Source of the DNA: an uncultured Bacilli bacterium
GTDB lineage: Bacteria; Bacillota_I; Bacilli_A; RF39; UBA660
Assembly (NCBI GenBank): GCA_947628235.1
Contig: CANQZC010000002.1
Span: 62,001-126,000, forward strand
DNA: 64,000 nucleotides
Direction: 5' to 3'
Position numbers and translations under genes: made by a program. The notes below the pieces were generated by a model. The model ran no database searches and was not told where the DNA came from. It saw only the letters and a program-made list of their open reading frames with translations. Below, piece by piece: positions 17,850 to 27,372 of the stretch (its first letter is position 1; every line of letters begins with the position of its first letter).

Positions 17850-20405
17850 ATGTTAAAGTTAAAAGGAATAACAAAAGTCTATGATATGGGAGATACGAAA
17901 ATAGAAGCTTTAAAAGGAATTGATATTACTTTTAGAGAGTGTGAATTCGTATCTATTTTAGGACAAAGTGGGTGTGGAAAAACCACTTTATTAAACATTA
18001 TTGGAGGCCTTGACCGTTATACGAAGGGAGATTTAATCATCAATGATAAATCTACAAAAAGATTTACCGATAGAGATTGGGATACTTATCGAAACCATTC
18101 GGTTGGATTTGTTTTTCAAAACTATAATTTGATTCCTCATCAAACAGTTTTAGCGAATGTTGAATTAGCGCTTACTCTTTCTGGCGTCTCTAAGGCAGAG
18201 AGAAGAAAAAGAGCGCTTGCAGTTTTAAAAAAAGTAGGACTAGAAGATCAAATTAATAAGAAACCAAATCAAATGTCTGGTGGACAGATGCAGAGAGTAG
18301 CGATTGCTCGTGCTCTTGTAAATGATCCAGATATTCTTCTTGCCGATGAACCAACAGGAGCCCTAGATTCTGAAACTAGTCTTCAGATTATGGAGTTGTT
18401 AAAAGAAATCGCACAAGAGAAACTTGTTATTATGGTTACCCATAATCCTGATTTAGCGGATGATTATTCTACTCGTATTATTAAATTGTTAGATGGAGTA
18501 GTAACGGATGATTCTCATCCTTACGATGGAAGAAAAGAAGAAAAAGAAGAATCTTCTCTAAAGACCAAGAAAACATACATGTCTTTTATGACTGCGTTAT
18601 CTCTTAGTTTAAATAACTTGATGACGAAAAAAGGAAGAACGATTTTAACGGCATTTGCAGGTTCTATCGGAATTATTGGAATTGCCTTAATCCTTTCTCT
18701 TTCTAGTGGAGTGAGAGGATATATCAGTAGGGTAGAGGAAGATACTTTATCTTCTTATCCAATTCAGATTGATGAAGCAACCATTGATATGACAGCGATG
18801 ATGGATGTTATGTCGGGAAATCGTGATAATGATGATCATGGACTTGATAAGATTTATTCTAATGATATTTTAGGAGATATCGTTAGTTCAGTAACTTCCC
18901 AAATTAGTCAGAACAATTTAGTTCGTTTTAAACAATATATTGAGGGAGATAGTACCGATATCAATCAATATGTGAATGCGATTCAATATTCTTATAATCT
19001 TGATTTACAACTTTATAATCCAGATACTTCCAAGGAAATTATTCAAGTGAACCCAAGCCCTATTATGGATAAGATAGGATTTGGAAATGAAGCGATGTCT
19101 TTCACTATGGATCAATATAATGTATGGCGAGAATTAATGGATAATGAAGAGTTACTAAAAACACAATATGATGTCGTTGCTGGAAAATGGCCAACGAAGT
19201 ATAATGAAGTAGTACTAATTGTCGATGAGCATAATAATATTAGTGACTATACTCTTTATACTTTAGGATTAAAAGACCAAAAAGAAGTAGAAGATCTCTT
19301 TAAGAAAGTAGCGACGGGAGATAAGTTTACTTTTGAACCAACGAGTTATGAATTTGATGAATTAGTAGGACTTCGTTTTAAACTCGTTTTAAATACAGAT
19401 TATTATCAAAAACAATCTGGTATTTGGATTAATCGCAAAGATGATTATGACTACATGAAAAAAGTACTAGAGAAGGCAGAAGATTTAACCATCGTAGGTA
19501 TTGTTCGTCCAAATGAAGAAGCGATTGTAGCAGCTAGCCATGGAGAAATTGGATATACCAAAGAACTTACTGAATATGTGATTGGAAAAATTAATGAGAC
19601 GGATATTGTCAAAGAGCAATTAGCGAACCCAGAAATTAATGTCTTTACAGGATTAAAATTTAATACGGAAAATAAGAACTTTGATATGACTGCCTTAACA
19701 CCTGAACAACAGGCTTATTTAGCAAGTTTATCACAAGAGGAATTAGCGCAAGTAATTTCTAATTATATGGATACTTATGGAGCAACTTATGAGGATAACT
19801 TATTAAAGTTAGGAATTGTCGACTTAGAAAGTCCAAGTTCTATCATTATCTATCCAAAAGACTTTGATTCTAAAGAAGCTATCACGGATATTATTGCGGA
19901 TTATAATGATATGGTAAAAGAAGAAGGAAAAGAAGACGATGTAATTAACTATACAGATGTTGTTGGTATCATGATGTCTGGGGTAACTACGATTGTAGAT
20001 ATCATCAGTTATGTATTAATTGCCTTCGTTTCTATTTCCTTAGTAGTATCTAGTATTATGATAGGAATTATTACTTATATTTCCGTTTTAGAGAGAACAA
20101 AAGAAATTGGTATTTTAAGAGCAATTGGAGCTAGTAAGAAAGATATTTCTCGTGTCTTTAGAGCAGAGACAATTATTGAAGGATTTGCGGCTGGTGTCTT
20201 TGGAATCTTAATTACTATTATCTTAAATGTTCCAATTAATATGATTATTAAACATGTAACAGGAATCTCTGGAATTTCTAAATTACCAGTAGCCGGTGCG
20301 ATTATCTTAGTTACTATTAGTGTATTACTTACGGTAGTAGCAGGATTATTCCCAGCTCGTATGGCATCTAGAAAAGACCCAGTAGAGGCACTTAGAACAG
20401 AATAG
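17850..20405 (+). CDS. MacB-like ABC transporter, ATPase-permease fusion
   Basis: This 851-aa protein joins a LolD/MacB-type ATPase (residues 1-230) to an FtsX-type permease. The ATPase has Walker [10 protein letters not shown], signature [14 protein letters not shown], Walker [15 protein letters not shown] and the H-loop VTHNPD. The permease has a first helix near 270-290, a large extracellular domain of about 400 residues, and three C-terminal helices with [19 protein letters not shown]. Such mechanotransmission transporters act in peptide or antibiotic efflux, or on envelope enzymes. The start is moved to 17850 because AAAGG abuts the ATG at 17841. Single-gene unit. Confidence 0.9.
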   Translation: MLKLKGITKVYDMGDTKIEALKGIDITFRECEFVSILGQSGCGKTTLLNIIGGLDRYTKGDLIINDKSTKRFTDRDWDTYRNHSVGFVFQNYNLIPHQTVLANVELALTLSGVSKAERRKRALAVLKKVGLEDQINKKPNQMSGGQMQRVAIARALVNDPDILLADEPTGALDSETSLQIMELLKEIAQEKLVIMVTHNPDLADDYSTRIIKLLDGVVTDDSHPYDGRKEEKEESSLKTKKTYMSFMTALSLSLNNLMTKKGRTILTAFAGSIGIIGIALILSLSSGVRGYISRVEEDTLSSYPIQIDEATIDMTAMMDVMSGNRDNDDHGLDKIYSNDILGDIVSSVTSQISQNNLVRFKQYIEGDSTDINQYVNAIQYSYNLDLQLYNPDTSKEIIQVNPSPIMDKIGFGNEAMSFTMDQYNVWRELMDNEELLKTQYDVVAGKWPTKYNEVVLIVDEHNNISDYTLYTLGLKDQKEVEDLFKKVATGDKFTFEPTSYEFDELVGLRFKLVLNTDYYQKQSGIWINRKDDYDYMKKVLEKAEDLTIVGIVRPNEEAIVAASHGEIGYTKELTEYVIGKINETDIVKEQLANPEINVFTGLKFNTENKNFDMTALTPEQQAYLASLSQEELAQVISNYMDTYGATYEDNLLKLGIVDLESPSSIIIYPKDFDSKEAITDIIADYNDMVKEEGKEDDVINYTDVVGIMMSGVTTIVDIISYVLIAFVSISLVVSSIMIGIITYISVLERTKEIGILRAIGASKKDISRVFRAETIIEGFAAGVFGILITIILNVPINMIIKHVTGISGISKLPVAGAIILVTISVLLTVVAGLFPARMASRKDPVEALRTE

Positions 20406-20427
20406 ACACTTCGGTGTCTATTTTTTT
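20403..20427 (+). terminator. UUCG-tetraloop terminator
   Basis: TAGACAC-TTCG-GTGTCTA followed by seven T; the stem includes the transporter's stop codon. Confidence 0.9.
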
Positions 20428-20447
20428 ATGAAAAAGAGAAAAAACTA

Positions 20448-20476
20448 TTGACAGAGAAATATCTTTTTAATATAAT
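20448..20476 (+). promoter_or_regulatory. Promoter of the pncA-pncB-nudix-nadE operon
   Basis: TTGACA (20448-20453), 17-nt spacer, TATAAT (20471-20476). The sequence around the -10 is nearly identical to the prs and 30503 promoters. Confidence 0.85.
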
Positions 20477-20481
20477 GTTAA
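20467..20481 (+). promoter_or_regulatory. Predicted NAD-regulon operator (site A1)
   Basis: TTAATATAATGTTAA is a 15-bp palindrome with one mismatched pair and covers the -10 box. The same 15 bases occur at 25556 and 30418. The regulator is inferred to be an NrtR-type protein encoded at 31029. Confidence 0.65.
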
Positions 20482-20521
20482 TAACAAGGACAAATAGTCC
20501 TTCCAATTTTCAATTCACTTA

Positions 20522-20536
20522 TTAATATTTTGTTAA
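20522..20536 (+). promoter_or_regulatory. Second operator-like site in the pncA leader (site A2)
   Basis: TTAATATTTTGTTAA differs from site A1 at two central bases and starts 55 bp downstream. A small hairpin (AAGGAC/GTCCTT) lies between them. Confidence 0.5.
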
Positions 20537-20552
20537 AAAGAAAGAGGGAATA

Positions 20553-21212
20553 ATGATGAAAAAAGTAAAAATAGAAGAAATGGAAGAATTAGTAATTGTA
20601 GTAGATATGGTAAATGGTTTTGTAAAAGGGGGAGTGATGGCTGATCCTTATATCATGCACATAGTACCACCTATTCGTGCCTATATGGAAGAGGCTTTAG
20701 AAAATCCTCATAAAGGAGTGGCTGTTATTAAAGAATATCATGACGAAGAGTCCGTTGAGTTTCAAATTCATCCAAAGCATTGTATCAAAAATACTTGGGA
20801 AGCAGAACTAGTCGATGAATTAAAAGATTTAGAAACATATTGTTATCCCTTTTTAAAGAACTCTACTAGTGCGATATGGGCTCCTGAATTTACGGATTTT
20901 ATCAGAGAAATATTAAAGAATCCAACTTTCAAAAGAATAACGATTATGGGATGTTGTACTGATATCTGTGTGATGGATTTAGCGATTCCTCTAAAAAAAC
21001 TATGTGATGAACTCAATATTGCGTTAGAAGTAGTCGTTCCGAAAGATGCTGTAGAGACTTATGAGTTAGAACCAAATCTTTATGATGAAGAAGGACATCT
21101 AGAAAAAGAGGGTATTCATGACCGAAAAGAATGGAATCAAATGGCATTTCGTTTTATGAAACAAGCAGGAATTGAAGTAGAAGAGAAAGGATACCAAAAG
21201 GTATTAGAATAG
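20553..21212 (+). CDS. pncA: Nicotinamidase (isochorismatase family)
   Basis: This 219-aa cytosolic hydrolase converts nicotinamide to nicotinate. The catalytic triad is visible: Asp18 in VVDMVNGF, Lys102 in FLKNSTSA and Cys139 in CCTDICVMD. The zinc-site pattern of nicotinamidases is plausible (DxH-type positions in KEYHDEE). It is the first gene of the pncA-pncB-nudix-nadE operon. An ATG three bases later is also possible; GAGGG lies upstream. Control by the NAD operators at its promoter is inferred. Confidence 0.88.
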   Translation: MMKKVKIEEMEELVIVVDMVNGFVKGGVMADPYIMHIVPPIRAYMEEALENPHKGVAVIKEYHDEESVEFQIHPKHCIKNTWEAELVDELKDLETYCYPFLKNSTSAIWAPEFTDFIREILKNPTFKRITIMGCCTDICVMDLAIPLKKLCDELNIALEVVVPKDAVETYELEPNLYDEEGHLEKEGIHDRKEWNQMAFRFMKQAGIEVEEKGYQKVLE

Positions 21213-21220
21213 GTGATAGC

Positions 21221-22777
21221 GTGAAAACAGTAGAAGAAATCAAGCAATGGCTTGGAATTATCAATCCTGAGATTACGACTTGGGAACAATTAAAAGAAGA
21301 AATAGAACATCAACAAAAACCTAATTTAGCGTTATTGACAGATTTTTATGAATTTACGATGTCACAGACATTCTTTCTAGCAGGAGATCAAAATAAGGTT
21401 GTCTACTTTGATGTCTTCTTCCGTAGTAATCCTTTTGAAGGAGGATATACCATTCATGGAGGACTAAAAGAAATTATTGAATTCGTACAAAATTTTCATT
21501 ATACCAAAGCAGATATTGACTATTTAAGAAGTACTGGACAATTTCAAGAAGAATTTTTAACATACTTACAAGATTTACGGTTTCATGGAGATATGTGGGC
21601 TATCAAAGAAGGAACACCTATTTTTCCAAATGAACCAGTAATTACCGTAAGAGCAAATATAATAGAAGCCCAATTACTAGAGTCTTTGATGTTAGCGTAT
21701 TTTAATCAAGGTTCTTTAATTGCTACTTCGACGAAAAGAATTACGACATCAGCAGGAACGATTCCAGTTTCTGACTTTGGACTTCGTCGTGGTCATGGAG
21801 AAGGGGTTATCCATGGTTCTAGATATGCGATGATTGGTGGTGCGAAATCTACTTCGAATACCTTGACAGGAAAACTAGAAAATGTTCCTGTCTCTGGGAC
21901 AATGGCGCATGATTTAATTCAATTTTATGGAAATGATTATGATGCCTTTTTAGCGTATGCGAAAGCGAATCCTAATAACTGTGTCTTCCTAGTAGATACC
22001 TTTGATACCTTACGAAAAGGGGTACCAGCAGCGATTCAAGTAGCTAGAGATTATCTACTTCCAAATGGATATGCCTTAAAAGGAGTTCGGATTGATAGTG
22101 GCGATTTAGCGTACTTATCAAAAGAGACAAGAAAACAATTAGATGAAGCAGGATTTTCTAGTACCAAAATTTTTCTTACGAATGGATTAGATGAAGAAAA
22201 GATTGATTCTTTAAAACAACAAGGAGCTTCGATGGATGCGATTGGAGCAGGGGATAATGTATTAGCGCCCAAAGAAAGAATGAATGGGGTTTATAAATTA
22301 GTAGCTGTAGAAGAAGACGGTCATATTTCTCCTCGTATTAAAATAAGTAATGATACGATAAAGACGACCAATCCAGGATATAAGAGAGTTTATCGGTTCT
22401 ATGATAAGAAGACAGGATATGCGAAGGGAGATGTCGTCGCTCTTGCGGAAGAAGTTATCCCACAAGATCACTATCGGTTAATTTCTCCAACCGAAGAATG
22501 GAAGATAACCGATTTAAGAGATTATCATGTCCAAGAACTACAAGTTCCTATCTTTCAAGGTGGAAAACTTGTTTATAAAGTTCCTAGTACCTTAGAAACA
22601 GCAGCCTATGCCGAAGAACAATTCCAAACTCTTTATCCAGAAATCAAGAGAAGAATAAAACCACATGGATACTATGTAGACTTAAGTGAGAAGTTATTAA
22701 AACTTAAAAAAGAACTTTTAAAGGAATATCAGGAAGATTCTTTCAAAGAAAAGAAGATAGGACAGTATCATGCGTAA
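21221..22777 (+). CDS. pncB: Nicotinate phosphoribosyltransferase
   Basis: This 518-aa enzyme condenses nicotinate with PRPP, usually with ATP hydrolysis, to give NaMN. LLTDFYEFTMSQTFF near the N-terminus, DFGLRRGHG, SGTMAHDLI and VRIDSGDLAYLSK are NAPRTase signatures, and the length fits the long NAPRT type also found in eukaryotes. GTG start with AGGTGAT in front, 8 nt after pncA. The next gene starts inside its last codons. PRPP would come from the prs gene under the same operator motif. Confidence 0.92.
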   Translation: MKTVEEIKQWLGIINPEITTWEQLKEEIEHQQKPNLALLTDFYEFTMSQTFFLAGDQNKVVYFDVFFRSNPFEGGYTIHGGLKEIIEFVQNFHYTKADIDYLRSTGQFQEEFLTYLQDLRFHGDMWAIKEGTPIFPNEPVITVRANIIEAQLLESLMLAYFNQGSLIATSTKRITTSAGTIPVSDFGLRRGHGEGVIHGSRYAMIGGAKSTSNTLTGKLENVPVSGTMAHDLIQFYGNDYDAFLAYAKANPNNCVFLVDTFDTLRKGVPAAIQVARDYLLPNGYALKGVRIDSGDLAYLSKETRKQLDEAGFSSTKIFLTNGLDEEKIDSLKQQGASMDAIGAGDNVLAPKERMNGVYKLVAVEEDGHISPRIKISNDTIKTTNPGYKRVYRFYDKKTGYAKGDVVALAEEVIPQDHYRLISPTEEWKITDLRDYHVQELQVPIFQGGKLVYKVPSTLETAAYAEEQFQTLYPEIKRRIKPHGYYVDLSEKLLKLKKELLKEYQEDSFKEKKIGQYHA

Positions 22778-23363
22778 AGAAAAATTAAAGGAATTGACAA
22801 CCTATTTAGAAGAGTTAAAGACTCTTCAATTTCGTCCCATAGAAGGTTCTTCTTTTCTAACGAGTGAAACTTATGAATGTCATTTAAAATGTGGTCGAGT
22901 TATCGTAAGAGAAAAACTATTAAAAGGAAAAAAAGAGGGAAGTGCGGCTATTATTTTCGCTCTTACCAAATCAGGAGAAGTATTACTGAATATAGAACCT
23001 AGAGTATTTACGAAAGAAACTGTACTATTAGGATTTCCATCTGGCTATATAGAACCTTTCGAACAACCAGAAGAAGGGGCTAGAAGAGAACTTTTAGAAG
23101 AACATGGATATCAGGCCGGAAAGATGATTCTCCTCGATTCTTTTTATCAGGATGAAGGATGTTCTTCTGCGTATAATCATATCTTTTTAGCAACTTCTTG
23201 TGAAAGAGTAGGATCCCAAAAACTAGATACGGATGAGATTATCCATCCCTTCTTATGTACTTATGAAGAGACTTTAGAACTAGAAGAATTAGGATACTTT
23301 AAAAGTGCGAATAGTAAACTTACCTTAGAACGAGTAAAACAATATCAGAAAGGAAGATTGTAA
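22770..23363 (+). CDS. Nudix hydrolase, ADP-ribose pyrophosphatase-like
   Basis: This 197-aa enzyme has an intact Nudix box: G-YIEPF-E-QPEEGAR-RELLEEHGY fits GX5EX7REUXEEXGU. The layout resembles ADP-ribose or NAD-derived pyrophosphatases. It overlaps pncB by 8 nt and its stop TAA shares a base with the nadE ATG, so it is translationally embedded in the NAD operon. Substrate inferred from context only. In contrast to the two NrtR-like proteins downstream, it should be catalytically active. Confidence 0.85.
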   Translation: MRKEKLKELTTYLEELKTLQFRPIEGSSFLTSETYECHLKCGRVIVREKLLKGKKEGSAAIIFALTKSGEVLLNIEPRVFTKETVLLGFPSGYIEPFEQPEEGARRELLEEHGYQAGKMILLDSFYQDEGCSSAYNHIFLATSCERVGSQKLDTDEIIHPFLCTYEETLELEELGYFKSANSKLTLERVKQYQKGRL

Positions 23364-25300
23364 TGTTACAAAAATATGGATATGTTAGAGTAGGGGCTTG
23401 TGTCCCTGAAGTAAAAGTAGGAAATGTTTCTTTTCATGGCGAAGAGATGATTCGTCAAATTAAAAAAGCATCCAAAGCAGGAATTCAAATCTTAACTTTT
23501 CCAGAACTTTCTTTAACAGGATATACTTGTAATGATTTATTTCACCAAGAAATTCTTTTAAAAAAATGTGAAGAAGAACTAGGAATAATTTTAAAAGAAA
23601 CGAAAGAACTTCCTATCGTTGTTATGATTGGAATGCCTCTTTCTTTGGATAATCAACTCTTTAATGTCGCAGTCATCTTTCAAAAAGGACATCTTTTAGG
23701 AGTTGTTCCTAAAACTTATATTCCAAATTATAGTGAGTTTTATGAAAAAAGATGGTTTGCTTCCTCTTTAAATGCGATTAGTGATCATGTCTTTCTCTTA
23801 GGAGAAGAAGTTCCTTTTGGAACTAATCTTCTTTTTCGAGAAGAAAAAAAGAAAGAGATCTGTTTTGGTGTAGAACTCTGTGAAGACTTATGGAGTATTC
23901 AACCTCCTAGTAATGAACATGCCCTAAATGGAGCCTTCCTTCTCTTTAATTTATCGGCTTCGAATGAGATTATCGGAAAATATGAATATCGAAAAGATTT
24001 AGTAAGAATGCAGTCTGCAAAAACTATCAGTGCGTATATCTATGCTTCTGCAGGAGTAGGAGAATCTAGTACAGATGTTGTTTTCTCAGGACACGCTATT
24101 ATCGCCGAAAATGGTTCTATTTTGAAAGAAAATGAGCGTTTTCAAACATCTTCTAACACCATCGCAATGGATATCGATATCGAAAGACTAAGAAATAGTC
24201 GATATAAAGATAGCAGTTATATGGGAGTCAAACCTACAGTAGAATATCGTTATATTTCTTTCTCTTTAGAGGATTGTAATACAAAACTTCTCCGTCATTA
24301 TCCGATGTATCCATTTGTTCCTAAAGAAGAAGTAGAAAGAAATGCTAGATGTTCGGAAATTTTTAATATTCAGTCTTCTGGCTTAGTAAAGAGATTAAAG
24401 CATACAGGAATCCAAAAGACAGTAATTGGTATTTCTGGTGGATTAGATTCTACTCTTGCTTTTCTAATTATCATAGAAGCTTATAAGAAACTAGGAATCA
24501 ATCCTAAAAATATCATTGCAGTTACGATGCCTGGTTTTGGAACTACCGATAGAACTTATCAGAATGCTGTCAAATTAGTTCAAGAGTTTGGTGCTACTTT
24601 AAAAGAAATCTCTATTCGAGAATCTTGTCTTCTTCATTTTCAAGATATTGGACAAGCGAAAGATACCTTCGATATTACCTATGAGAATGCCCAAGCCCGA
24701 GAGAGAACGCAAATCTTAATGGATATCGCTAATAAAGAGGGGGGATTAGTGATTGGAACAGGAGATTTATCAGAACTCGCTCTTGGTTGGTGTACTTATA
24801 ACGGGGATCATATGAGTATGTATGCAGTCAATACTTCTATTCCTAAGACTTTAGTTCGATATTTAGTGAAGTGGATTGCGGATACTCATGAAAATACAAA
24901 GGAAACAATTTATGATATTTTAGATACGCCAATTAGTCCAGAATTACTTCCTCCTACGAAAGATGGAAAGATTGCGCAAAAGACAGAGAGCAGTGTTGGA
25001 CCTTATATTCTACATGATTTCTTTTTATATCACTTTTTAAGAAATGGCTTTTCTCCAAGAAAAATTTATTTTCTTGCTAAAACGACTTTTGATGGAATGT
25101 ATGAAGAGAAAGAAATTGAAAAATGGCTTCGTTTCTTTATCCAAAGATTTTTTACTCAGCAGTTTAAAAGAAGTTGTATGCCAGATGGACCAAAAGTAGG
25201 AACAGTCAGCCTTTCTCCTCGAGGAGATTTAAGAATGCCTAGTGATGCCGATAATTCTATATGGTTACAAGATTTAGAAAATTTAGAAAAGAATGCATAA
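23363..25300 (+). CDS. nadE: Glutamine-dependent NAD+ synthetase
   Basis: The 645-aa two-domain enzyme amidates NaAD to NAD. The N-terminal nitrilase-type glutaminase has Glu in FPELSLTGYTCND, Lys in VVPKTYIPNYSEFYE and Cys173 in VELCEDLW. The C-terminal synthetase has the PP-loop SGGLDS starting at residue 358, and later GTGDLSELALGWCTYNGDH. Last gene of the operon. The length matches the glutamine-dependent type rather than the short ammonia-dependent NadE. Confidence 0.95.
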   Translation: MLQKYGYVRVGACVPEVKVGNVSFHGEEMIRQIKKASKAGIQILTFPELSLTGYTCNDLFHQEILLKKCEEELGIILKETKELPIVVMIGMPLSLDNQLFNVAVIFQKGHLLGVVPKTYIPNYSEFYEKRWFASSLNAISDHVFLLGEEVPFGTNLLFREEKKKEICFGVELCEDLWSIQPPSNEHALNGAFLLFNLSASNEIIGKYEYRKDLVRMQSAKTISAYIYASAGVGESSTDVVFSGHAIIAENGSILKENERFQTSSNTIAMDIDIERLRNSRYKDSSYMGVKPTVEYRYISFSLEDCNTKLLRHYPMYPFVPKEEVERNARCSEIFNIQSSGLVKRLKHTGIQKTVIGISGGLDSTLAFLIIIEAYKKLGINPKNIIAVTMPGFGTTDRTYQNAVKLVQEFGATLKEISIRESCLLHFQDIGQAKDTFDITYENAQARERTQILMDIANKEGGLVIGTGDLSELALGWCTYNGDHMSMYAVNTSIPKTLVRYLVKWIADTHENTKETIYDILDTPISPELLPPTKDGKIAQKTESSVGPYILHDFFLYHFLRNGFSPRKIYFLAKTTFDGMYEEKEIEKWLRFFIQRFFTQQFKRSCMPDGPKVGTVSLSPRGDLRMPSDADNSIWLQDLENLEKNA

Positions 25301-25325
25301 AGAATGTTCTTCTTTTCTTTTTTTA

Positions 25326-25334
25326 TGGTATACT
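25326..25334 (+). promoter_or_regulatory. Extended -10 promoter of a small ORF
   Basis: TGGTATACT, then GAGGTAG and an ATG at 25355. Confidence 0.5.
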
Positions 25335-25354
25335 AATGGTGTATTGAGGTAGCT

Positions 25355-25540
25355 ATGAAGAAGAATTTCTATGAAAAAAGAGAAAAGAAAAGTAAAGAAG
25401 AGAAATCTTCCTCTTTTAAGGAAGTCTTTCAAGGTGCCTTTTTCTGTTTAAAAAGTAGTTGTTTTTGCCCAAAAGAGTTTAGAGAAAATCTAAATTCTTT
25501 TTATATTCTACTTTTTAAATATTTGTTAAGAACATATTGA
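25355..25540 (+). CDS. Small basic Cys-containing protein, uncertain
   Basis: The 61-aa frame is preceded by a good extended -10 box and GAGGTAG at correct spacing, which argues that it is translated. The product is rich in Lys and Glu at the start, has three Cys (CLKSSCFCPKE) and ends in a hydrophobic stretch. No family is recognised. Its 3' end overlaps the prs promoter -35, so its transcription would run into prs. It may be a real small protein or a leader; moderate doubt remains. Confidence 0.4.
   Translation: MKKNFYEKREKKSKEEKSSSFKEVFQGAFFCLKSSCFCPKEFRENLNSFYILLFKYLLRTY
25515..25529 (+). promoter_or_regulatory. Weak operator-like site upstream of prs (site B2)
   Basis: TTAAATATTTGTTAA matches 12 of 15 bases of site A2 and starts 41 bp before site B1. 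Confidence 0.3.
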
Positions 25541-25565
25541 CAAAAGAATATCTTTTTAATATAAT
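25537..25565 (+). promoter_or_regulatory. Promoter of prs-nadD
   Basis: TTGACA, 17-nt spacer, TATAAT. The longest frame opens inside this promoter, so the coding start is set downstream. Confidence 0.85.
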
Positions 25566-25570
25566 GTTAA
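25556..25570 (+). promoter_or_regulatory. Predicted NAD-regulon operator (site B1)
   Basis: TTAATATAATGTTAA, identical to sites A1 and C1 and overlapping the -10 box in the same register. Confidence 0.65.
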
Positions 25571-25608
25571 TAACAAAAGAAAATTGGGTTTTATTGGTAG
25601 GAGGATAT

Positions 25609-26685
25609 ATGGAAAGTAATATAAAACTAATTGTACTTGATAATTTTAAAGAAGTAGGAGAGAAAGTAGATAAGGAATTACAAAAAATGAAGAGAAAAAA
25701 ATCTTATCTAACGAAGATCTCTAATAGTCGTTTTGCGAATGGCGAAGGAAAGGTTCGAATTGATGAGACAGTTCGTCATCAAGACTTATTTATTCTATGT
25801 GATGTTGGTAATTATAGTATTTCTTATCCATTGCATGGAGTACCTCACTATATGTCTCCCGATGAGCATTTTCAAGATGTCAAAAGGATCATTGCAGCTA
25901 CGAGTGGACGAAGTGAACATATCACCCTAGTCATGCCTCTTCTTTACGAATCTAGACAACATAAGAGAAAAGGAAGAGAATCTCTAGACTGCGCTGTCGC
26001 TCTTCAAGAGTTAGAAACTTTAGGAGTCGACGCTATTGTTACTTTTGATGCTCATGATCCAAATGTCGCAAATGCCATTCCCAATTTACCTTTTGAAAAT
26101 TTTTATCCAACCCATATTATCTTAGAAGAGATGTTAGAAAGAGAAGAATTAGATAATCTATTAGTCGTTAGTCCAGATATGGGAGCTATGGAAAGATCTA
26201 GATATTATGCAGAACTTTTAAGATGTGATGTTGGTGTCTTCTATAAAAGAAGAGACTTAAGTAAAGTAGTCAATGGAAAGAATCCTATCGTGGATCATAT
26301 CTATATGGGTGCCGATGTGAAAGGAAAGACCATTCTGGTTGTCGATGATATGATTTCTTCGGGAGGTTCTATTTTAGAAGTATCCCAAGAATTAAAAAAT
26401 AGAGGTGCGAAGAAAGTCTATTTAATCGCTACTTTTTCCCTTTTTACGGAAGGCGTAGAATCTTTTTCCAAAGCATATCAAGAAGGTTTATTCGATGCTC
26501 TTTATACGACCAATCTCTCTTATGTACCAGAAGAGATTAAATCTTTACCATGGTTCCAAGAAGTAGATTGTTCTAATTATATTGCGCGGATTATTGATAC
26601 TCTTCATCGTGGTCAATCGATTGCTACTTTACGAAATGGGAAACAGGAAATGTTTCAAAAAATTCAAATGAAATTAGACTTGTAA
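25609..26685 (+). CDS. prs: Ribose-phosphate pyrophosphokinase (PRPP synthetase)
   Basis: This 358-aa enzyme makes PRPP from ribose 5-phosphate and ATP. FDAHDPNVANAIPN is the PRPP synthetase divalent-cation/nucleotide loop, VVDDMISSGGSI is the PRPP-binding loop, and SRFANGEGKVRI is the N-terminal flag region. It is a little longer than typical Prs (about 315 aa) and divergent. AGGAGG precedes the ATG at 25609. Sharing an operator with pncAB and nadD suggests that it feeds NAD salvage specifically; another housekeeping Prs may exist elsewhere. Confidence 0.85.
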   Translation: MESNIKLIVLDNFKEVGEKVDKELQKMKRKKSYLTKISNSRFANGEGKVRIDETVRHQDLFILCDVGNYSISYPLHGVPHYMSPDEHFQDVKRIIAATSGRSEHITLVMPLLYESRQHKRKGRESLDCAVALQELETLGVDAIVTFDAHDPNVANAIPNLPFENFYPTHIILEEMLEREELDNLLVVSPDMGAMERSRYYAELLRCDVGVFYKRRDLSKVVNGKNPIVDHIYMGADVKGKTILVVDDMISSGGSILEVSQELKNRGAKKVYLIATFSLFTEGVESFSKAYQEGLFDALYTTNLSYVPEEIKSLPWFQEVDCSNYIARIIDTLHRGQSIATLRNGKQEMFQKIQMKLDL

Positions 26686-26703
26686 TAAAAGGAAAGTGAT
26701 TTT

Positions 26704-27294
26704 ATGAAAATAGGCATTATTGGTGGGAGCTTTAATCCTCCCCATCTACTTCATAAGCAAATGGGAATAGAAGTCTTAAAACACCATTTAGTAGAGAAAG
26801 TAATCTATGTTCCAACAGGAGATGGATATCCTAAAAATCATCTTTTAAAGGGAAATACTCGTTATGAAATGGTAAAAAGAATGTGTAAAGATATTCCCAA
26901 TATGGAAGTATCTGATTATGAAATTCAAAAAGGACAAAGTTATACTTATGAAACCTTAGACTATTTTCAAAAACAGTATCCTCAGGATGACATCTATTTT
27001 ATTCTATCGATGGATTTACTATTGGATATAGAATCTTGGAAAAAACCAGACTATATACTATCTCATTATCATCTAATTGGATTACAAAGAAAAGGGTGGG
27101 AAGGACATCCTCTTCCAAAGATCTATTCTCAGTATCTAGATAGAATCCAAATCTATGATTTTGATCTAGCAGAATTATCTTCTACTCAAATTCGTGATAG
27201 AATGGAAAAGAAAGAAGATGTAAAAGAATATTTAGATAAAAGAGTCTATGACTACATCTTTGAAAATCATCTTTATGAGTCTTTCTTTTTTTAA
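26704..27294 (+). CDS. nadD: Nicotinate-nucleotide adenylyltransferase
   Basis: This 196-aa nucleotidyltransferase forms NaAD from NaMN and ATP. IGGSFNPPHLLHKQ (GSFNPPHxxH) is the nucleotide-binding signature, and the C-terminal ELSSTQIRDRM contains the (S/T)STxxR motif. It lies 18 nt after prs in the same operon, with AGGAAAG in front, linking PRPP supply to NaMN adenylation. The usual companion yqeK is absent here. Confidence 0.93.
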   Translation: MKIGIIGGSFNPPHLLHKQMGIEVLKHHLVEKVIYVPTGDGYPKNHLLKGNTRYEMVKRMCKDIPNMEVSDYEIQKGQSYTYETLDYFQKQYPQDDIYFILSMDLLLDIESWKKPDYILSHYHLIGLQRKGWEGHPLPKIYSQYLDRIQIYDFDLAELSSTQIRDRMEKKEDVKEYLDKRVYDYIFENHLYESFFF

Positions 27295-27346
27295 AAGTTC
27301 TTATGAACAATTAGATAATAAGATAATGGAAAGCAAATGCTTTTTA

Positions 27347-27355
27347 TGATAAAAT
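27347..27355 (+). promoter_or_regulatory. Extended -10 promoter of pncC
   Basis: TGATAAAAT, then GGGAGG and the ATG at 27373. I see no copy of either NAD operator motif here. Confidence 0.6.
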
Positions 27356-27372
27356 GAGAAGGGAGGAAACTT

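Noticed and set aside
25297-25322. Terminator after nadE
   Set aside because: AAGAATGTTCTT plus a T run is too weak and short a hairpin to call.
25537-25608. prs starting at 25537
   Set aside because: That start is the -35 hexamer of the promoter; the ATG at 25609 has AGGAGG and gives a family-like N-terminus.
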